NCBI RefSeq assembly: GCF_904842695.1
Contig: NZ_CAJGWQ010000006.1
Span: 1 to 64,000, forward strand
DNA: 64,000 bases
Reading direction: 5' to 3'
From: Gulosibacter hominis
GTDB taxonomy: Bacteria > Actinomycetota > Actinomycetes > Actinomycetales > Microbacteriaceae
This document shows, in pieces, positions 44,245 to 53,367 of this stretch (positions within the stretch are counted from its first letter, which is position 1; the number at the start of each line of letters is the position of its first letter). Below the pieces are notes generated by a model. The model did no database searches and was not told where the DNA came from. It saw only the letters and a program-made list of their open reading frames with translations. A program made the position numbers and the translations under genes.

Positions 44245-45087
44245 TTAGCCGATGCCGAGCTTCTCGTTGACGCGCTTCTGCACGGCGGCGTAGTTGGCTC
44301 CGAGTCGGCGCTTGCGTTCCTCGCCGTTGCCGTAGTCTCCACGGATCACCGCATCAGCGAGGGCATCGATGTTGACGGAGGGCTTGGCGGGGCTTCGTCC
44401 GGCGAGCTTTTCGTTGACGCGTTTCTGCACGGCGGCGTAGTTGCTTCCCAGTCGGCGCTTGCGTTCCTCGCCGTTGCCGTAGTCTCCACGGATGACCGCA
44501 TCAGCCAGAGCGTCGATGTTGGCGGAGGGCTTGGGTGCGGGCGGTGTGGGCTTTGCCGGTGGTGTCGGGGCGGGCTTGGTGCCGCTCATGCGGTCGTACC
44601 AGTACTGGGCGCGTGCCATGTAGGCCGCATGCTGGCTTCCTGCCAGGGAGGCCGGGCACTCGGTGGAAGAGAAATGCTTGTGGCCGAACACGTTCTTTGC
44701 CCACACGGGTCGGCCGAGCTTGTAGTAGTGGCAGATGGCGGCGACGAGGTGGGCGCCGTTGTCAAGGCAGGCCTCGGAGATGCGCCAGGGCTTGGAGGAG
44801 ATGTCGGCGTGTTCGATACCGATGGAGGTGGTGTTGGCATCCCAGTTGCCTGCATGCCAGGCGGTGTCGCGATCCCACACGAGCTGGCCGATCCGGCCGT
44901 TGGAGTCGACCTGGTAGTGGGCGGATGCTTGGCGGGTCTGCCACACGTCCCAGATGGACTTGATGGTGAGGTTGCCTGCGTTGTGGTGGATGATGACCTT
45001 GTTGATCTTCCGGCCGCTTCGTCCGGCGCTGTAGTGCTTGTTCATCAGCCGGTTTTCGTCGGCTTCGAGGGTGGCCCAGTTCTTCAT
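44245..45087 (-). CDS. Endolysin: N-acetylmuramoyl-L-alanine amidase with two CW_7 repeats
   Basis: 280 residues. The amidase_2 domain spans about 25-165: VIIHHN (zinc His34/35), AWHAGNWDANTTSIGIE, and GHKHFSSTECP with zinc His136/138 and Cys144. A proline-rich linker (170-189) leads to two almost identical 38-residue CW_7 cell-wall-binding repeats, about 190-228 and 239-277 (NIDALADAVIRGDYGNGEE...). It cuts the peptidoglycan stem from the glycan at lysis. The start overlaps the holin stop (TGATG). Confidence 0.93.
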   Translation of the reverse strand: MKNWATLEADENRLMNKHYSAGRSGRKINKVIIHHNAGNLTIKSIWDVWQTRQASAHYQVDSNGRIGQLVWDRDTAWHAGNWDANTTSIGIEHADISSKPWRISEACLDNGAHLVAAICHYYKLGRPVWAKNVFGHKHFSSTECPASLAGSQHAAYMARAQYWYDRMSGTKPAPTPPAKPTPPAPKPSANIDALADAVIRGDYGNGEERKRRLGSNYAAVQKRVNEKLAGRSPAKPSVNIDALADAVIRGDYGNGEERKRRLGANYAAVQKRVNEKLGIG

Positions 45088-45557
45088 CAGAGGTTCTCCT
45101 TTTCTGCTGGGGTGGTGGTTTGGCTGGGGTGGTGTTCGAGGTCGGGTTTGCCGGTCACATCACGGGTGACCAGGTCCAGGGCGCGGCGCATCTGATCGGG
45201 TACGGGCAGCCCGAGCCGGGTGGCGTTTTCGATCAGGGAGATGCCTTCGTTGGACAGGTAGAACACGACGGTGGCGGTGCGTAGCGCCCCGGGTGTTCCG
45301 ATGACGTGCACGTCGAGCAGGTGGGCAAGTCCGATCAGGGTGAAGATCACGACTTTGCGGCTGATCCCTCGAAAACCGATGGATGAGGAGACGCGGCGTT
45401 CGGCGATTGCGGCGAGCACGCCGGTGATGTAGTCGAATACGACGAAGGCGATGAGCGCGTATACCAGGCCGTCGAGGCCTCCGAGGAACGCGCCGATGAC
45501 GGCCCCGACCCCGGCCAGGCCGGTTTGGATCGTGGCCCAGATAGCTTTGAGCGACAT
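45087..45557 (-). CDS. Phage holin (phage_holin_4 type)
   Basis: 156 residues from ATG 45557 (MSLKAIWATIQ) with AAGGAA upstream. Three hydrophobic segments (TGLAGVGAVIGAFLGGLDGLVYALIAFVVFDYITGVLAAI, then KVVIFTLIGLAHLLDV and TVVFYLSNEGISLIENA) and the pattern FDYITGVLAA...GFRGISRK are typical of toxin-secretion/phage-lysis holins. It opens the membrane so the following endolysin can reach the wall. The C-terminus is polar. Confidence 0.9.
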   Translation of the reverse strand: MSLKAIWATIQTGLAGVGAVIGAFLGGLDGLVYALIAFVVFDYITGVLAAIAERRVSSSIGFRGISRKVVIFTLIGLAHLLDVHVIGTPGALRTATVVFYLSNEGISLIENATRLGLPVPDQMRRALDLVTRDVTGKPDLEHHPSQTTTPAEKENL

Positions 45558-45599
45558 AGAAAGTGGGTTCCTTCCCGTTTGTGGGCACACGACAAAGGC

Positions 45600-45624
45600 C
45601 CGTACCCAGGTGGTCGGGGTACGG
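45600..45624 (-). terminator. Stem-loop between tail and holin genes
   Basis: Minus-strand hairpin CCGTACCC/GGGTACGG (45617-45624 and 45600-45607), followed by GCCTTT. A weak T-run suggests partial termination before the lysis genes. Confidence 0.6.
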
Positions 45625-45649
45625 ACTTTCGGGGTAAGCCAGATGTGGT

Positions 45650-45856
45650 TTACAGGTTGGGGCTAGTGAGGACGTCCAAGACTGTGTCGGTTAGGTCGAG
45701 GCTGCCGGTCGACGGACCGACTTCCTCGACGTGTTCGGGGCTGTTTTCGGTTGGTGGGACAGGCACCGGGTCGGGCTGGGCTGGTTCGATCGGGTGAATC
45801 ACCACTTCCTCACCATCAACTGCTTCGGCTGAGGTTTTCTCACTCATCGGTGTCAT
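45650..45856 (-). CDS. Small acidic phage protein
   Basis: 68 residues from ATG 45856; ATG 45847 is an alternative. Rich in Glu, Pro and Val with no recognised domain. It overlaps the end of the preceding gene by 17 bases, so it is probably translationally coupled. Small genes in this slot between the tail fibre and holin often are XkdX-like, but no such motif is seen. Confidence 0.5.
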   Translation of the reverse strand: MTPMSEKTSAEAVDGEEVVIHPIEPAQPDPVPVPPTENSPEHVEEVGPSTGSLDLTDTVLDVLTSPNL

Positions 45857-46301
45857 CGACCTCCGCCGTCCTCACTGCGTCATGTTGGGCTGCTTCTACA
45901 GCGTCGAACAGAACGTTGTATGCCTCCGCCTGCTCACCGGCTAAGGGCTCGTCGTAGTCGGCTAGCAGCTGTGCGATATCGGTGAGGTGGGTGGCGTAAG
46001 TGGGGCCATCCACCTCAGCCACTGAGTCCAACAGCTGCTCGCGCAGTGTCAGGAATTCGGCGAGGTCGGTGCCACCGGCGAGTTGAAAGGTGCCGTCTTC
46101 GCTGATGACGGGCTTGCCTTCCTCGTCGAGGATGGCGTGGGTGGTGACGAGGTCATATTCGTCCTGGCCGAACCGCAACTGCGCGTTCTTGACCAACTCG
46201 AGCAGTTTGGAGCGCGCCCGCGATTGAGCAGGCTTGAGAGACATCGTTTCGAGAAGATCGTGGATGGGTCCGAGGTGACGGTTAGCGATCAGTACACGCA
46301 T
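45840..46301 (-). CDS. Phage tail-region hypothetical protein, DUF1617-like
   Basis: 153 residues. The N-terminus is basic (SLKPAQSRARSKLLELVKNAQLRFGQDEYDLVTTHAILDEEGKPV), with the SRARSKLLELV helix seen in DUF1617 proteins, and the C-terminus is acidic and helical. It lies just downstream of the tail fibre gene with a short gap. The family match is by pattern only. Confidence 0.6.
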   Translation of the reverse strand: MRVLIANRHLGPIHDLLETMSLKPAQSRARSKLLELVKNAQLRFGQDEYDLVTTHAILDEEGKPVISEDGTFQLAGGTDLAEFLTLREQLLDSVAEVDGPTYATHLTDIAQLLADYDEPLAGEQAEAYNVLFDAVEAAQHDAVRTAEVDDTDE

Positions 46302-46316
46302 GCGTGAAGGTTCTTT

Positions 46317-49232
46317 CTAGACGAGGGTGGTGGACATGGCCGACAAGCCGGTGTTGTTGTAGTTGGTCCAGGTGATGTTCGACCCGGAGCCGGAGATGGA
46401 GACGATCCAGCCGTAGTTCAGGCGGCGGATGATTTCGTTGACCCTTGTCATCAGGTCTTTGAGCCGGTCGAAGGCCCGCGACATGTTGTAGAACGTGCCG
46501 TTCGTGGTGATAAGCAGGTCGTAGGTGTGGAAGCCGATCCGTGCCAGCCCGCTGGAACCCGACAAAGTGGCGTAGGTGCCTTTCCCGCTGAAGGCTACGT
46601 CTTGAAACATGACGTAGCGGGTGTCAGAGGTGTAGACCTTGTTCCCGTTGATCCGCAGGTCAGCGCCCAGGTGGATCCCTGCCCGCCCATAGAACTTGCC
46701 CTTCGGATCCAACGTCAGACACGTGAAATAGTCGCCGGTGGAGGTCGTCTGATACGTCCAAGCGACGTAGTCCCCCCGGTAGGCCAACTGGTTGACGATG
46801 CCTTGGATATCGGTGGCATCCTTTTTCGCCCGGCGGGCCATTTCACCGATGTAACGCGTCCCGTACCAAAACCGCAGACCAGACGACGTGATCGTCCCCT
46901 CCAACGAGGATCCGGAGTACCACGAGATTTGTGTTGGCGTAATCCGGATCGAACTCGTCCAGCCCGCCAGTCCTACTTGGATCGCGTTAGTCGCGAGCTT
47001 GTCAGCAGTGATCGACTTGGCACCAATCCGGGCAGCGTTCAAGGTCCCGGTGGTGATTTTCCCGGCATCCAACGCCGCGATCTTTGCGGAGGTGATTGCG
47101 GCCTCAGCAATCATCGCGGTTTTGATGAAGCCGTTAGCGATGGTGAGTTTGTCGCTGGTGATCGATCCGGCCGCGATCCTTCCCGCAGACAGGGTGCCGG
47201 TGGTGATCTTCGACGCTGACAATGAGCCGATTTTCGCGTCCGTGATCGCCGCGTTAGCGATCATCGCCGTCTTAATGAACCCATCAGCGATCGTGAGCTT
47301 GTCACTGGTGATCGATCCGGCCGCGATCCTCCCCGCAGACAGGGTGCCGGTAGTGATCTTGGCTGCCGACAGGTTGGCGATCTTCGCATCGGTGATCGCC
47401 GCGTTGGCGATCATTGCGGTGGTGATCGTGGCGTTATCGATGCTGGTTCGGCCGGTGATGTGTATGCGTTTACCGTCAATCAGGATGGTTTCGGGTGAGA
47501 TGTTGATCTGGGAGATGATCTCGCCTGAGCGCACGCGCAGGTTCAGGTCGCTGGCCATCATTGAAAGCGACGAGGCGAGGCTGTTATCCGCGTTCGCCAG
47601 CTCGGTGAACCGGGCCTCGCTGCTGGTTTGAACCTGCCGTGCCGTCTCGTAGGCCGTATCGGCACGGTGCCGGGCTTGGGAAACTGAACTCTCAATCCCG
47701 GCAACCTTCACGCCAGCCTCACCTGCTACCGCCTCAGCCTGCCGTGCTGTGGCTTCGGCCTGGCTGGCCGCCTCGCGTGCCTGACCGATCTCGGCTTCGG
47801 CTTCGGTGAGACGAGCACCGACAGCGGCAGCGGCGGCTTGGGCATCGTCAGCAGCAGTTTTCGCTGCCTCGACCTCGGCGCGGGCCTCGGCAAGCTCAGC
47901 GCTGACCTGGGCATGGTTGAGATCGGTGGCAAGGGTGACCCATCCGGGCTTGCCGGTGTCGGTGACCTGGTAGATCCAGATCTCGATGCTCTCGCCATTG
48001 TCCTTAAACCACGTATCCCCCAGGCGGGCGGCAGCGGGCTGCGTAGGGCCGTAATGGTTGGTGGATTTCCCGTCCGCTGATGCCAGCGCCACGCCAGCGA
48101 GATCAGCGGCCATCTGGGCTGCCGTCTGCGCGGTGGTGATGGTGCGGGTGATCGAGGTGAACTTCCCTGCAACCGACCCCAACTCCACCGAAATATATGT
48201 CTGTCGGAGCGGGTCGTACTCGTAGCCGACAACCCGCGCTGACAGGGACACGCCCAGGTCGGCGTGCTGCACCGTCACCGTGTCTCCCAGCAGGACGGTC
48301 TCCAGCTCAGCAAGGTCGGCGTACTCGGTCGTCGAGGCGAGGTCAACGAAGGAGACGGTGTAGCTCGCGGCAGGGGTATCGATGTGGTTGGTGGCGTACT
48401 CGGCCCGGGCGGCTTGACGAAGCAGCGCGTGCGCCTGCGGCAGGGGTACTTCGTCCTCGCGGGGGTTCTCGGCGTCGGCGATCGCTTTGATGTCCGGGTA
48501 GCGCATCACCTTGATATGCGGGATCGCGTAGTGATCCACGTGTGGTGAGTCGACGTAGAGCTCGGGCAGGGTGATCCCGTCAAATCCGACCGGCACGATC
48601 CGGGTGACCACGCTCGTCAGATCGATGGTCGAGGTGTAGCCGGTGAGGTTCTTGCGATCGCGGATCACGACCCCACGATCTGCGCCGCGTGTGGCGGCGT
48701 GGTGGATGTGCCAGTTATCGCGCGTGAGCTCTCCGGCCCACCGGGAGGCGAACGTGTTGTCCGAGCCCTGGTTCATGATCGCGGCGGCCAGGTTCATTCG
48801 CACCACACGCGCAGAGGCCCTGGTGGCCGTATCGGAGCTGGTCGCGGTGAACCGGTGCTTCGTGGTCGCAGACCTAAGGAGCTGGTCGAGGGCCGCCTTC
48901 GGAGTCTTGTTGACCACGAAGGTGTCGGCGATGAAGTTGCCTGCCAGGTCGTAGAACAGGTGGAAGGCAGTGACCTCCAACAGCCTGTCCAGGCTCGTGG
49001 TGACCTCGTGGATACGAAACCCTTGCCGGATGGTGGTACCGGGAACAGGGGCTGCGATGATCGCCTCGACTGCGAGCTTCGAGGCCAGCGGCCCGTCGGC
49101 TGGGTAGGTGACGGTCAGCTGGTAGGCCCCGCCGAGCTCCTCAATGACACGGGCGTCGATGAGTTCAGGGTCGAGGACGCCCTCGCCGGTGGCGGTGAAC
49201 GTGGTGGCAGTCGGGGCATGAACGGTGAGCAT
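46317..49232 (-). CDS. Tail-associated protein: prophage tail endopeptidase/fibre
   Basis: 971 residues from ATG 49232 (MLTVHAPTA), which has AAAGGA upstream; the ATG at 49250 is less likely. The N-terminal 370 residues look like the Tal/prophage-tail baseplate domain (DPELIDARVIEELGGAYQLTVTYPADGPLASKL...). An Ala/Glu-rich coiled coil (about 450-560) follows. Then come three near-identical 37-residue repeats built on ITDAKIxxLSAxKITTGTLSAGRIAAGSITSDKLTIA (about 610-760), typical of fibre shafts. The C-terminal 200 residues may bind the host. Tail tip component. Confidence 0.88.
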   Translation of the reverse strand: MLTVHAPTATTFTATGEGVLDPELIDARVIEELGGAYQLTVTYPADGPLASKLAVEAIIAAPVPGTTIRQGFRIHEVTTSLDRLLEVTAFHLFYDLAGNFIADTFVVNKTPKAALDQLLRSATTKHRFTATSSDTATRASARVVRMNLAAAIMNQGSDNTFASRWAGELTRDNWHIHHAATRGADRGVVIRDRKNLTGYTSTIDLTSVVTRIVPVGFDGITLPELYVDSPHVDHYAIPHIKVMRYPDIKAIADAENPREDEVPLPQAHALLRQAARAEYATNHIDTPAASYTVSFVDLASTTEYADLAELETVLLGDTVTVQHADLGVSLSARVVGYEYDPLRQTYISVELGSVAGKFTSITRTITTAQTAAQMAADLAGVALASADGKSTNHYGPTQPAAARLGDTWFKDNGESIEIWIYQVTDTGKPGWVTLATDLNHAQVSAELAEARAEVEAAKTAADDAQAAAAAVGARLTEAEAEIGQAREAASQAEATARQAEAVAGEAGVKVAGIESSVSQARHRADTAYETARQVQTSSEARFTELANADNSLASSLSMMASDLNLRVRSGEIISQINISPETILIDGKRIHITGRTSIDNATITTAMIANAAITDAKIANLSAAKITTGTLSAGRIAAGSITSDKLTIADGFIKTAMIANAAITDAKIGSLSASKITTGTLSAGRIAAGSITSDKLTIANGFIKTAMIAEAAITSAKIAALDAGKITTGTLNAARIGAKSITADKLATNAIQVGLAGWTSSIRITPTQISWYSGSSLEGTITSSGLRFWYGTRYIGEMARRAKKDATDIQGIVNQLAYRGDYVAWTYQTTSTGDYFTCLTLDPKGKFYGRAGIHLGADLRINGNKVYTSDTRYVMFQDVAFSGKGTYATLSGSSGLARIGFHTYDLLITTNGTFYNMSRAFDRLKDLMTRVNEIIRRLNYGWIVSISGSGSNITWTNYNNTGLSAMSTTLV

Positions 49233-49254
49233 CGGTGGGGTTCCTTTCACAGAC

Positions 49255-49293
49255 GTGCGCCCGCAGCCAAGAGCAAAACGGCTACGGGCGCAC
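49255..49293. other. Long perfect-stem hairpin between Dit and tail fibre genes
   Basis: Stem 49255-49268 with 49280-49293 (gtgcgcccg..agcc / ggct.cgggcgcac) with one mismatch, loop about 11 bases. It precedes the tail-fibre gene on the minus strand. There is no T-run, so an mRNA-processing or attenuation role is possible. Confidence 0.5.
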
Positions 49294-49316
49294 TGGAAGC
49301 AAAGAGATGGGCCAGG

Positions 49317-50003
49317 TTAGGGGTTTCGCCAGTTCCCGGTGATCTCGACTCTGGAGATGCCACTACTGAGACTGACCCGGTTGACCCCTGGGGTGAGGAT
49401 CGGGAACGTGCCGGTCAGGGCGTCGGTTTGTACCCGGCCCGCGACGTGTGCGACAAGGCGGGCCGAGTCCAGGGTGATCTGTCCTGCCGGTGACTGGACG
49501 CGGTAGGTAGTTCCGTTGATCGTCAGCGTCAACGCCCCGGTGCCCCTGATCGTGATGATCGGTGCCGCATCCACGAGCCCGGGGTTGGTGATCTGCCCGG
49601 AGGAGGTGAGCGTGTGGGTGACAAGCCCGGAGTCGAGGTAGCTAAACGGCTCGCACACCAGGTGCGCCTCGAAGAATCCCCACGAGGACATGTCCGTGCG
49701 CAGCGGGCTGATGGAGGCGTGTTTGACCTTGTGGAACGCCCCGGGCTGGGTGGACAGGTGAATGGTCGCCGCCCGCTCCAGCGCCAGTGCGGCCTTGTGG
49801 TAGGCGGCCAGGCCGCCTGTGATCGCCAGCGGCAACGTGATCGACGTGTCATGCCAGCCGCCCAGGCGGGTCAGCGTCCCGGCCCTGCCCGCCACCTCAA
49901 TATCGTCTGTGACCCGCTCGGCGACCGGTAGGTCGACCGGGCCGGTGAGCCTCAGGCCCAGCGACGTTGAGGACACAGTTTTGTCGAGTGTGAAACCGTG
50001 CAT
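49317..50003 (-). CDS. Distal tail protein (Dit)
   Basis: 228 residues. The siphovirus tail-component pattern is visible: LGLRLTGPVDLPVAERVTDDIEVAGRAGTLTRLGGWHDTSITLPL and AHLVCEPFSYLDSGLVTHTL, with a galectin-like C-terminus ending in GVNRVSLSSGISRVEITGNWRNP. It joins the tail tube to the fibre. The start overlaps the tape-measure stop by one base (TAATG). Confidence 0.86.
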   Translation of the reverse strand: MHGFTLDKTVSSTSLGLRLTGPVDLPVAERVTDDIEVAGRAGTLTRLGGWHDTSITLPLAITGGLAAYHKAALALERAATIHLSTQPGAFHKVKHASISPLRTDMSSWGFFEAHLVCEPFSYLDSGLVTHTLTSSGQITNPGLVDAAPIITIRGTGALTLTINGTTYRVQSPAGQITLDSARLVAHVAGRVQTDALTGTFPILTPGVNRVSLSSGISRVEITGNWRNP

Positions 50004-52687
50004 TAGACACCTCCTGTGGCGAGCACCGTGTGGTGGGAGTTGATACGTGCCAGCTGGCGGTTGATGCCGGGGGCGAGTTTGCCCACCAGTGTGCCGTCGT
50101 TAAGCACGACCTTAATGTCCATGGCCTCCAGCAGTGTCCGGGCGGTCTGGTCGACGATGCCCGCCACCTCTCCTGCGCGCCCTGCCTCCTGGCCGACAGC
50201 GCTACTGCTGGTGGTTACAGGCGGTGGTTGCAGGTGGGTTGGGGTCAGATCGACCGGGTCCAGGCTGGTGGTGATCGGCACGTCGATACCGCCGGTGAGC
50301 TCACTCATAGCCGCCAGGGTGTCAGCGGCAACATCCTCGGCAGCTGCAACTGCGCGGCTTCCGGTGTCTTCGATACCTCCGGCCAGGCCTCGGGTGAGCA
50401 TGTCACCGACCCACGCCATTTCCTTGGACGGCGAGTTGATGCCGAAAAAGCCCGTGATGCCATCCCAAATGTCGGAGCACCAGTTAGAAACCTGGTCCCA
50501 CAGCCAGCCTGCCAGCGACTGGATACCTTCCCACAGCCCGCGCACCAAGTCCGCGCCAGCAGAGGCCATCTGGCCGACCCCTTGACCGACCGCGCCCACG
50601 ATCCCGGTGATGATCTGCGGGATCGCCGCCACGATGGTCGAGATGATCTGCGGCAGGTTCGTAATCAACGCCGTCAGCAGCTCAACGCCTGCCATGACCA
50701 GTTGCGGGATCGCCCCACCGATCGCCGAGACGATCGCTGCGATAATCTGCGGCAGCGCGGCCACGATCGTGCTGATGATCTGCGGCAGCGCCCCAATCAG
50801 CGCGGTGAGGAGCTTGACGCCAGCTTCGATGAGCTGCGGCAGGGCCGACAGCAGCGTGGTGATGATGCCGGTGATGATTTGTGGCAGCACCGTCACGATC
50901 GCGGTGATGATCTCCGGAAGCGCTTCGACCAGGGAGGTCAACAACGCGATACCGGTCTCGATGATCTGCGGGATCGCGCCGACCAAGAACTCCACAATCG
51001 AGGTGATGATCTGCGGCAGCGCCTCAATGAGCACCGGGATTGCTTCCAGCAGGCCCTGGGCGAGCCCGAGGATGAGCTGCAACGCCGCCTCTAGGATCAT
51101 CGGCAGGCTATCGACCAGCCCTTGGACCAGGGCGACGATCATCTCCACGGCCGCCGGGATAAGCTCCGGGAGCGCCTCACCGATCCCGGTGACCAAGGTG
51201 GTGATGATCTGGAGGGCTGCTTCCAACAGTGACGGCAGCGCCTCGATGATCGCCTCGACCAACGCGACGATGAGCATCACCGCTGTCTCGGCAACCGACG
51301 GCAACACCTCGATGATGCCTTCCAGCAGCGCGGTCAGGATCGACATGCCGGTCTCGACGACCATTGGCAGCTGCTCAGCGATAAACGCGAGTGCTTCTTG
51401 CAGGATCTCGCCGAGCTTGCCGATCAGGGCCGGGGCTCCGCCTTGTTCGAAGGCTGCCGTGAGCTCATCGATCCACCCGCCCACCATCGGCATGACCGTG
51501 CCAGCCAGCGCATCGGTCAAACCTCGGGCAAGCAGACCTTTAAGATTGTCGATCCCGTCGCGCATGGTAGAGAGCTGTCCGGTGAAGGTTTTCGACTGGG
51601 CTTCCATCGCCCCATGGAAACGGCCGCCTTCCTCCGTTGCCGAAGCGAACGCGTCAGCGACCATGTCGGCACTGATCGCGCCCTTGGCCATCTCCTCTTT
51701 CAGCTCGCCGATGGACTTACCCGTCTTGCGGGAGATCTCCTCCAGCGGGTTGAACCCGGCGTTGATCATCTGCATCAGGTCCTGGCCGGTCAGCTTGCCC
51801 GTCGAGGACATTTGGGCGAACGCCAAGGTCAGTGACTCCATCTTCTGCGCGTCACCTTGGGAGATGTCACCGATGTGGGTCAGGTGCTTCTTCGCATCCT
51901 CCAGGCTGATGCCGAAAGCCAGCAGGGTTTGCATACTGCCCGCCAGATCGCCCATACCGAACGGGGTCTTCGCAGCCTGAGCTTTCAGGTCGTTGACCAG
52001 CTGTTGGGCTTTGGCCTGATCGCCGAGCATCGTGGTAAAGCTGGTGGTGTACTGCTCCATCCGGGCGTTGTACTCCACCCCGTCCTTCAAAGCATCGGCC
52101 ATACCCCTGCCGATACTCGCGATCGCCTTGCCGATGCCCTTGACACCAGCGACGATCGCCTCGGCGGCCAGGTTCGCTTTGAGCACGTCCCCGAATACAC
52201 TGGTCTTATCCCCGGTGTCGTCCATCTCGTCGCCGAGATCATCGACCGCGTCCTCCAAGCGTCCGGCGTCCTTGGCAGCGTCTTTCGCATCGTCGCCTGC
52301 CCCGTCGGCCTCGTCACCGAACTCGCCGAGCGCATCGTTGTTGGCCTTGAGCTCTTTTTCCAGCTCGTTGAGCTCGGCACCGGCGTTGTTGAGCTGGATC
52401 TGCCAGTTCTTCGTGCGCGAATCGTTCTCCCCGAACGATGCGGCCGAGTTCTCGAGTGCGGCCTTGAGTGTTTCGATCTTGGCCTTTTGGGTCTCGATCT
52501 CTTTGGTCAGCACCTGGTTGCGGGAGGCCAGTGCCTGGGTGGACTTGTCGTTCTTGTCGAACTGGGAGGACACCAGTTTCATCTCCGAGCCCAGCACCCG
52601 CATTTCACGGTTGATGTCGGTGATGGCCCGCTTGAACTCGCGTTCACCTTCCAGACCGATCTTGAGACCAAACGAGCTATCAGCCAC
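50003..52687 (-). CDS. Tape measure protein
   Basis: 894 residues from GTG 52687, which has AGGAGGTGA 8 bases upstream; GTG 52699 would fall inside that site. The N-terminus is a coiled coil (INREMRVLGSEMKLVSSQFDKNDKST...KIETLKAALENS). A tape measure domain (MEQYTTSFTTMLGDQAKAQQLVNDLKAQAAKTPFGMGDLAGSMQTLLAFG) follows. The middle (about 420-720) is a long run of hydrophobic repeats LPQIIxxIVxxLPQII. The C-terminus has FFGINSPSKEMAWVGDML. It sets tail length and is injected with DNA. Confidence 0.93.
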   Translation of the reverse strand: MADSSFGLKIGLEGEREFKRAITDINREMRVLGSEMKLVSSQFDKNDKSTQALASRNQVLTKEIETQKAKIETLKAALENSAASFGENDSRTKNWQIQLNNAGAELNELEKELKANNDALGEFGDEADGAGDDAKDAAKDAGRLEDAVDDLGDEMDDTGDKTSVFGDVLKANLAAEAIVAGVKGIGKAIASIGRGMADALKDGVEYNARMEQYTTSFTTMLGDQAKAQQLVNDLKAQAAKTPFGMGDLAGSMQTLLAFGISLEDAKKHLTHIGDISQGDAQKMESLTLAFAQMSSTGKLTGQDLMQMINAGFNPLEEISRKTGKSIGELKEEMAKGAISADMVADAFASATEEGGRFHGAMEAQSKTFTGQLSTMRDGIDNLKGLLARGLTDALAGTVMPMVGGWIDELTAAFEQGGAPALIGKLGEILQEALAFIAEQLPMVVETGMSILTALLEGIIEVLPSVAETAVMLIVALVEAIIEALPSLLEAALQIITTLVTGIGEALPELIPAAVEMIVALVQGLVDSLPMILEAALQLILGLAQGLLEAIPVLIEALPQIITSIVEFLVGAIPQIIETGIALLTSLVEALPEIITAIVTVLPQIITGIITTLLSALPQLIEAGVKLLTALIGALPQIISTIVAALPQIIAAIVSAIGGAIPQLVMAGVELLTALITNLPQIISTIVAAIPQIITGIVGAVGQGVGQMASAGADLVRGLWEGIQSLAGWLWDQVSNWCSDIWDGITGFFGINSPSKEMAWVGDMLTRGLAGGIEDTGSRAVAAAEDVAADTLAAMSELTGGIDVPITTSLDPVDLTPTHLQPPPVTTSSSAVGQEAGRAGEVAGIVDQTARTLLEAMDIKVVLNDGTLVGKLAPGINRQLARINSHHTVLATGGV

Positions 52688-52754
52688 GGTGAAGGTCACC
52701 TCCTCGAAGTAGAATTAGGCCGTGGGAATCGTCCGCGCTGCGAGGGAGCACAAC

Positions 52755-53162
52755 GTGAGTGACACCGATATTGATGTGCGTCGGTTCGCGAAACTGCTCG
52801 CAAAGCTGGATGCGCATTTGCCGATTTCGGATGCGATGGAACAAGCCGATCCACAAAAGAATGGGCGCTGGTGGTCCTCGCAGCGTGAACACATGTCGAG
52901 ATGGTTCGCATCGCAAGCGACGACCGGCAGCGGAGCGTTCACGCGGCAAGAACCGAATGTGTCGGCGAAAACGACCTATAACCGCCTTCAACACCCCGAA
53001 GGGCTGGTCTGGATCGCTGAGGCGCTCGGAGCAGATACCGACCTGGTCCAGCGTGTGGCTGACGAAGCGTTGACTATTCCCAGACGCTCCCGCAGCGCAT
53101 TTGTCCGCTCACACCTACCGTGGGAACTGATCGCACAGCTGGCTAAATCCCGGCTGGGATGA
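52755..53162 (+). CDS. Reverse-strand inserted gene (moron) in the tail operon, unknown function
   Basis: 135 residues from GTG 52755, which has GAGGGAG 7 bases upstream. It is the only plus-strand gene between the tail chaperone and tape measure. Polar, about 25% charged; motifs include WWSSQREHMSRWFASQATTGSGAF and YNRLQHPEGLVWIAEALGADTDLVQRVADEAL. No family recognised. Its 3' end overlaps the -1 frame of the chaperone by 19 bases. Opposite orientation, its own start site and a gap before the next gene are features of morons, which are often expressed in the lysogen. Confidence 0.7.
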   Translation: MSDTDIDVRRFAKLLAKLDAHLPISDAMEQADPQKNGRWWSSQREHMSRWFASQATTGSGAFTRQEPNVSAKTTYNRLQHPEGLVWIAEALGADTDLVQRVADEALTIPRRSRSAFVRSHLPWELIAQLAKSRLG

Positions 53163-53367
53163 TGTCGTCGATGAACCACACCCGTGCTGGTTTCGCGCGT
53201 CCTGTCTCGATCCGCCAGCAGTCCACCAAGTCGAGGAGCTCACCAAAGACCATCAGGCCCACCTCGTCCTGCCGTAGGCCAAGGTGGGCTAAACCGATGT
53301 AGGTCAGGCGGGTGAATACTGCCCGGTCGGATTCGACTACCCGTCCGCTGCCGGGCTCGCTTTTGGG
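53144..53367 (-). CDS. Tail assembly chaperone T extension (GT frameshift part)
   Basis: About 70 residues (VVESDRAVFTRLTYIGLAHLGLRQDEVGLMVFGELLDLVDCWRIETGRAKPARVWFIDDIIPAG) in the -1 frame relative to the preceding gene, no own start codon. The slippery heptamer CCCAAAA at 53361-53367 (minus strand) is in the right phase, C CCA AAA, before the G-protein stop. It makes the G-T fusion known in lambda-like tails as the tape-measure chaperone. Stop TAG at 53144-53146. Confidence 0.83.

Noticed and set aside
45087-45590. Holin start at 45590 with N-terminus MCPQTGRNPLS
   Set aside because: The ATG at 45557 has a ribosome site and gives the normal family length; the extra residues come from the upstream terminator region.
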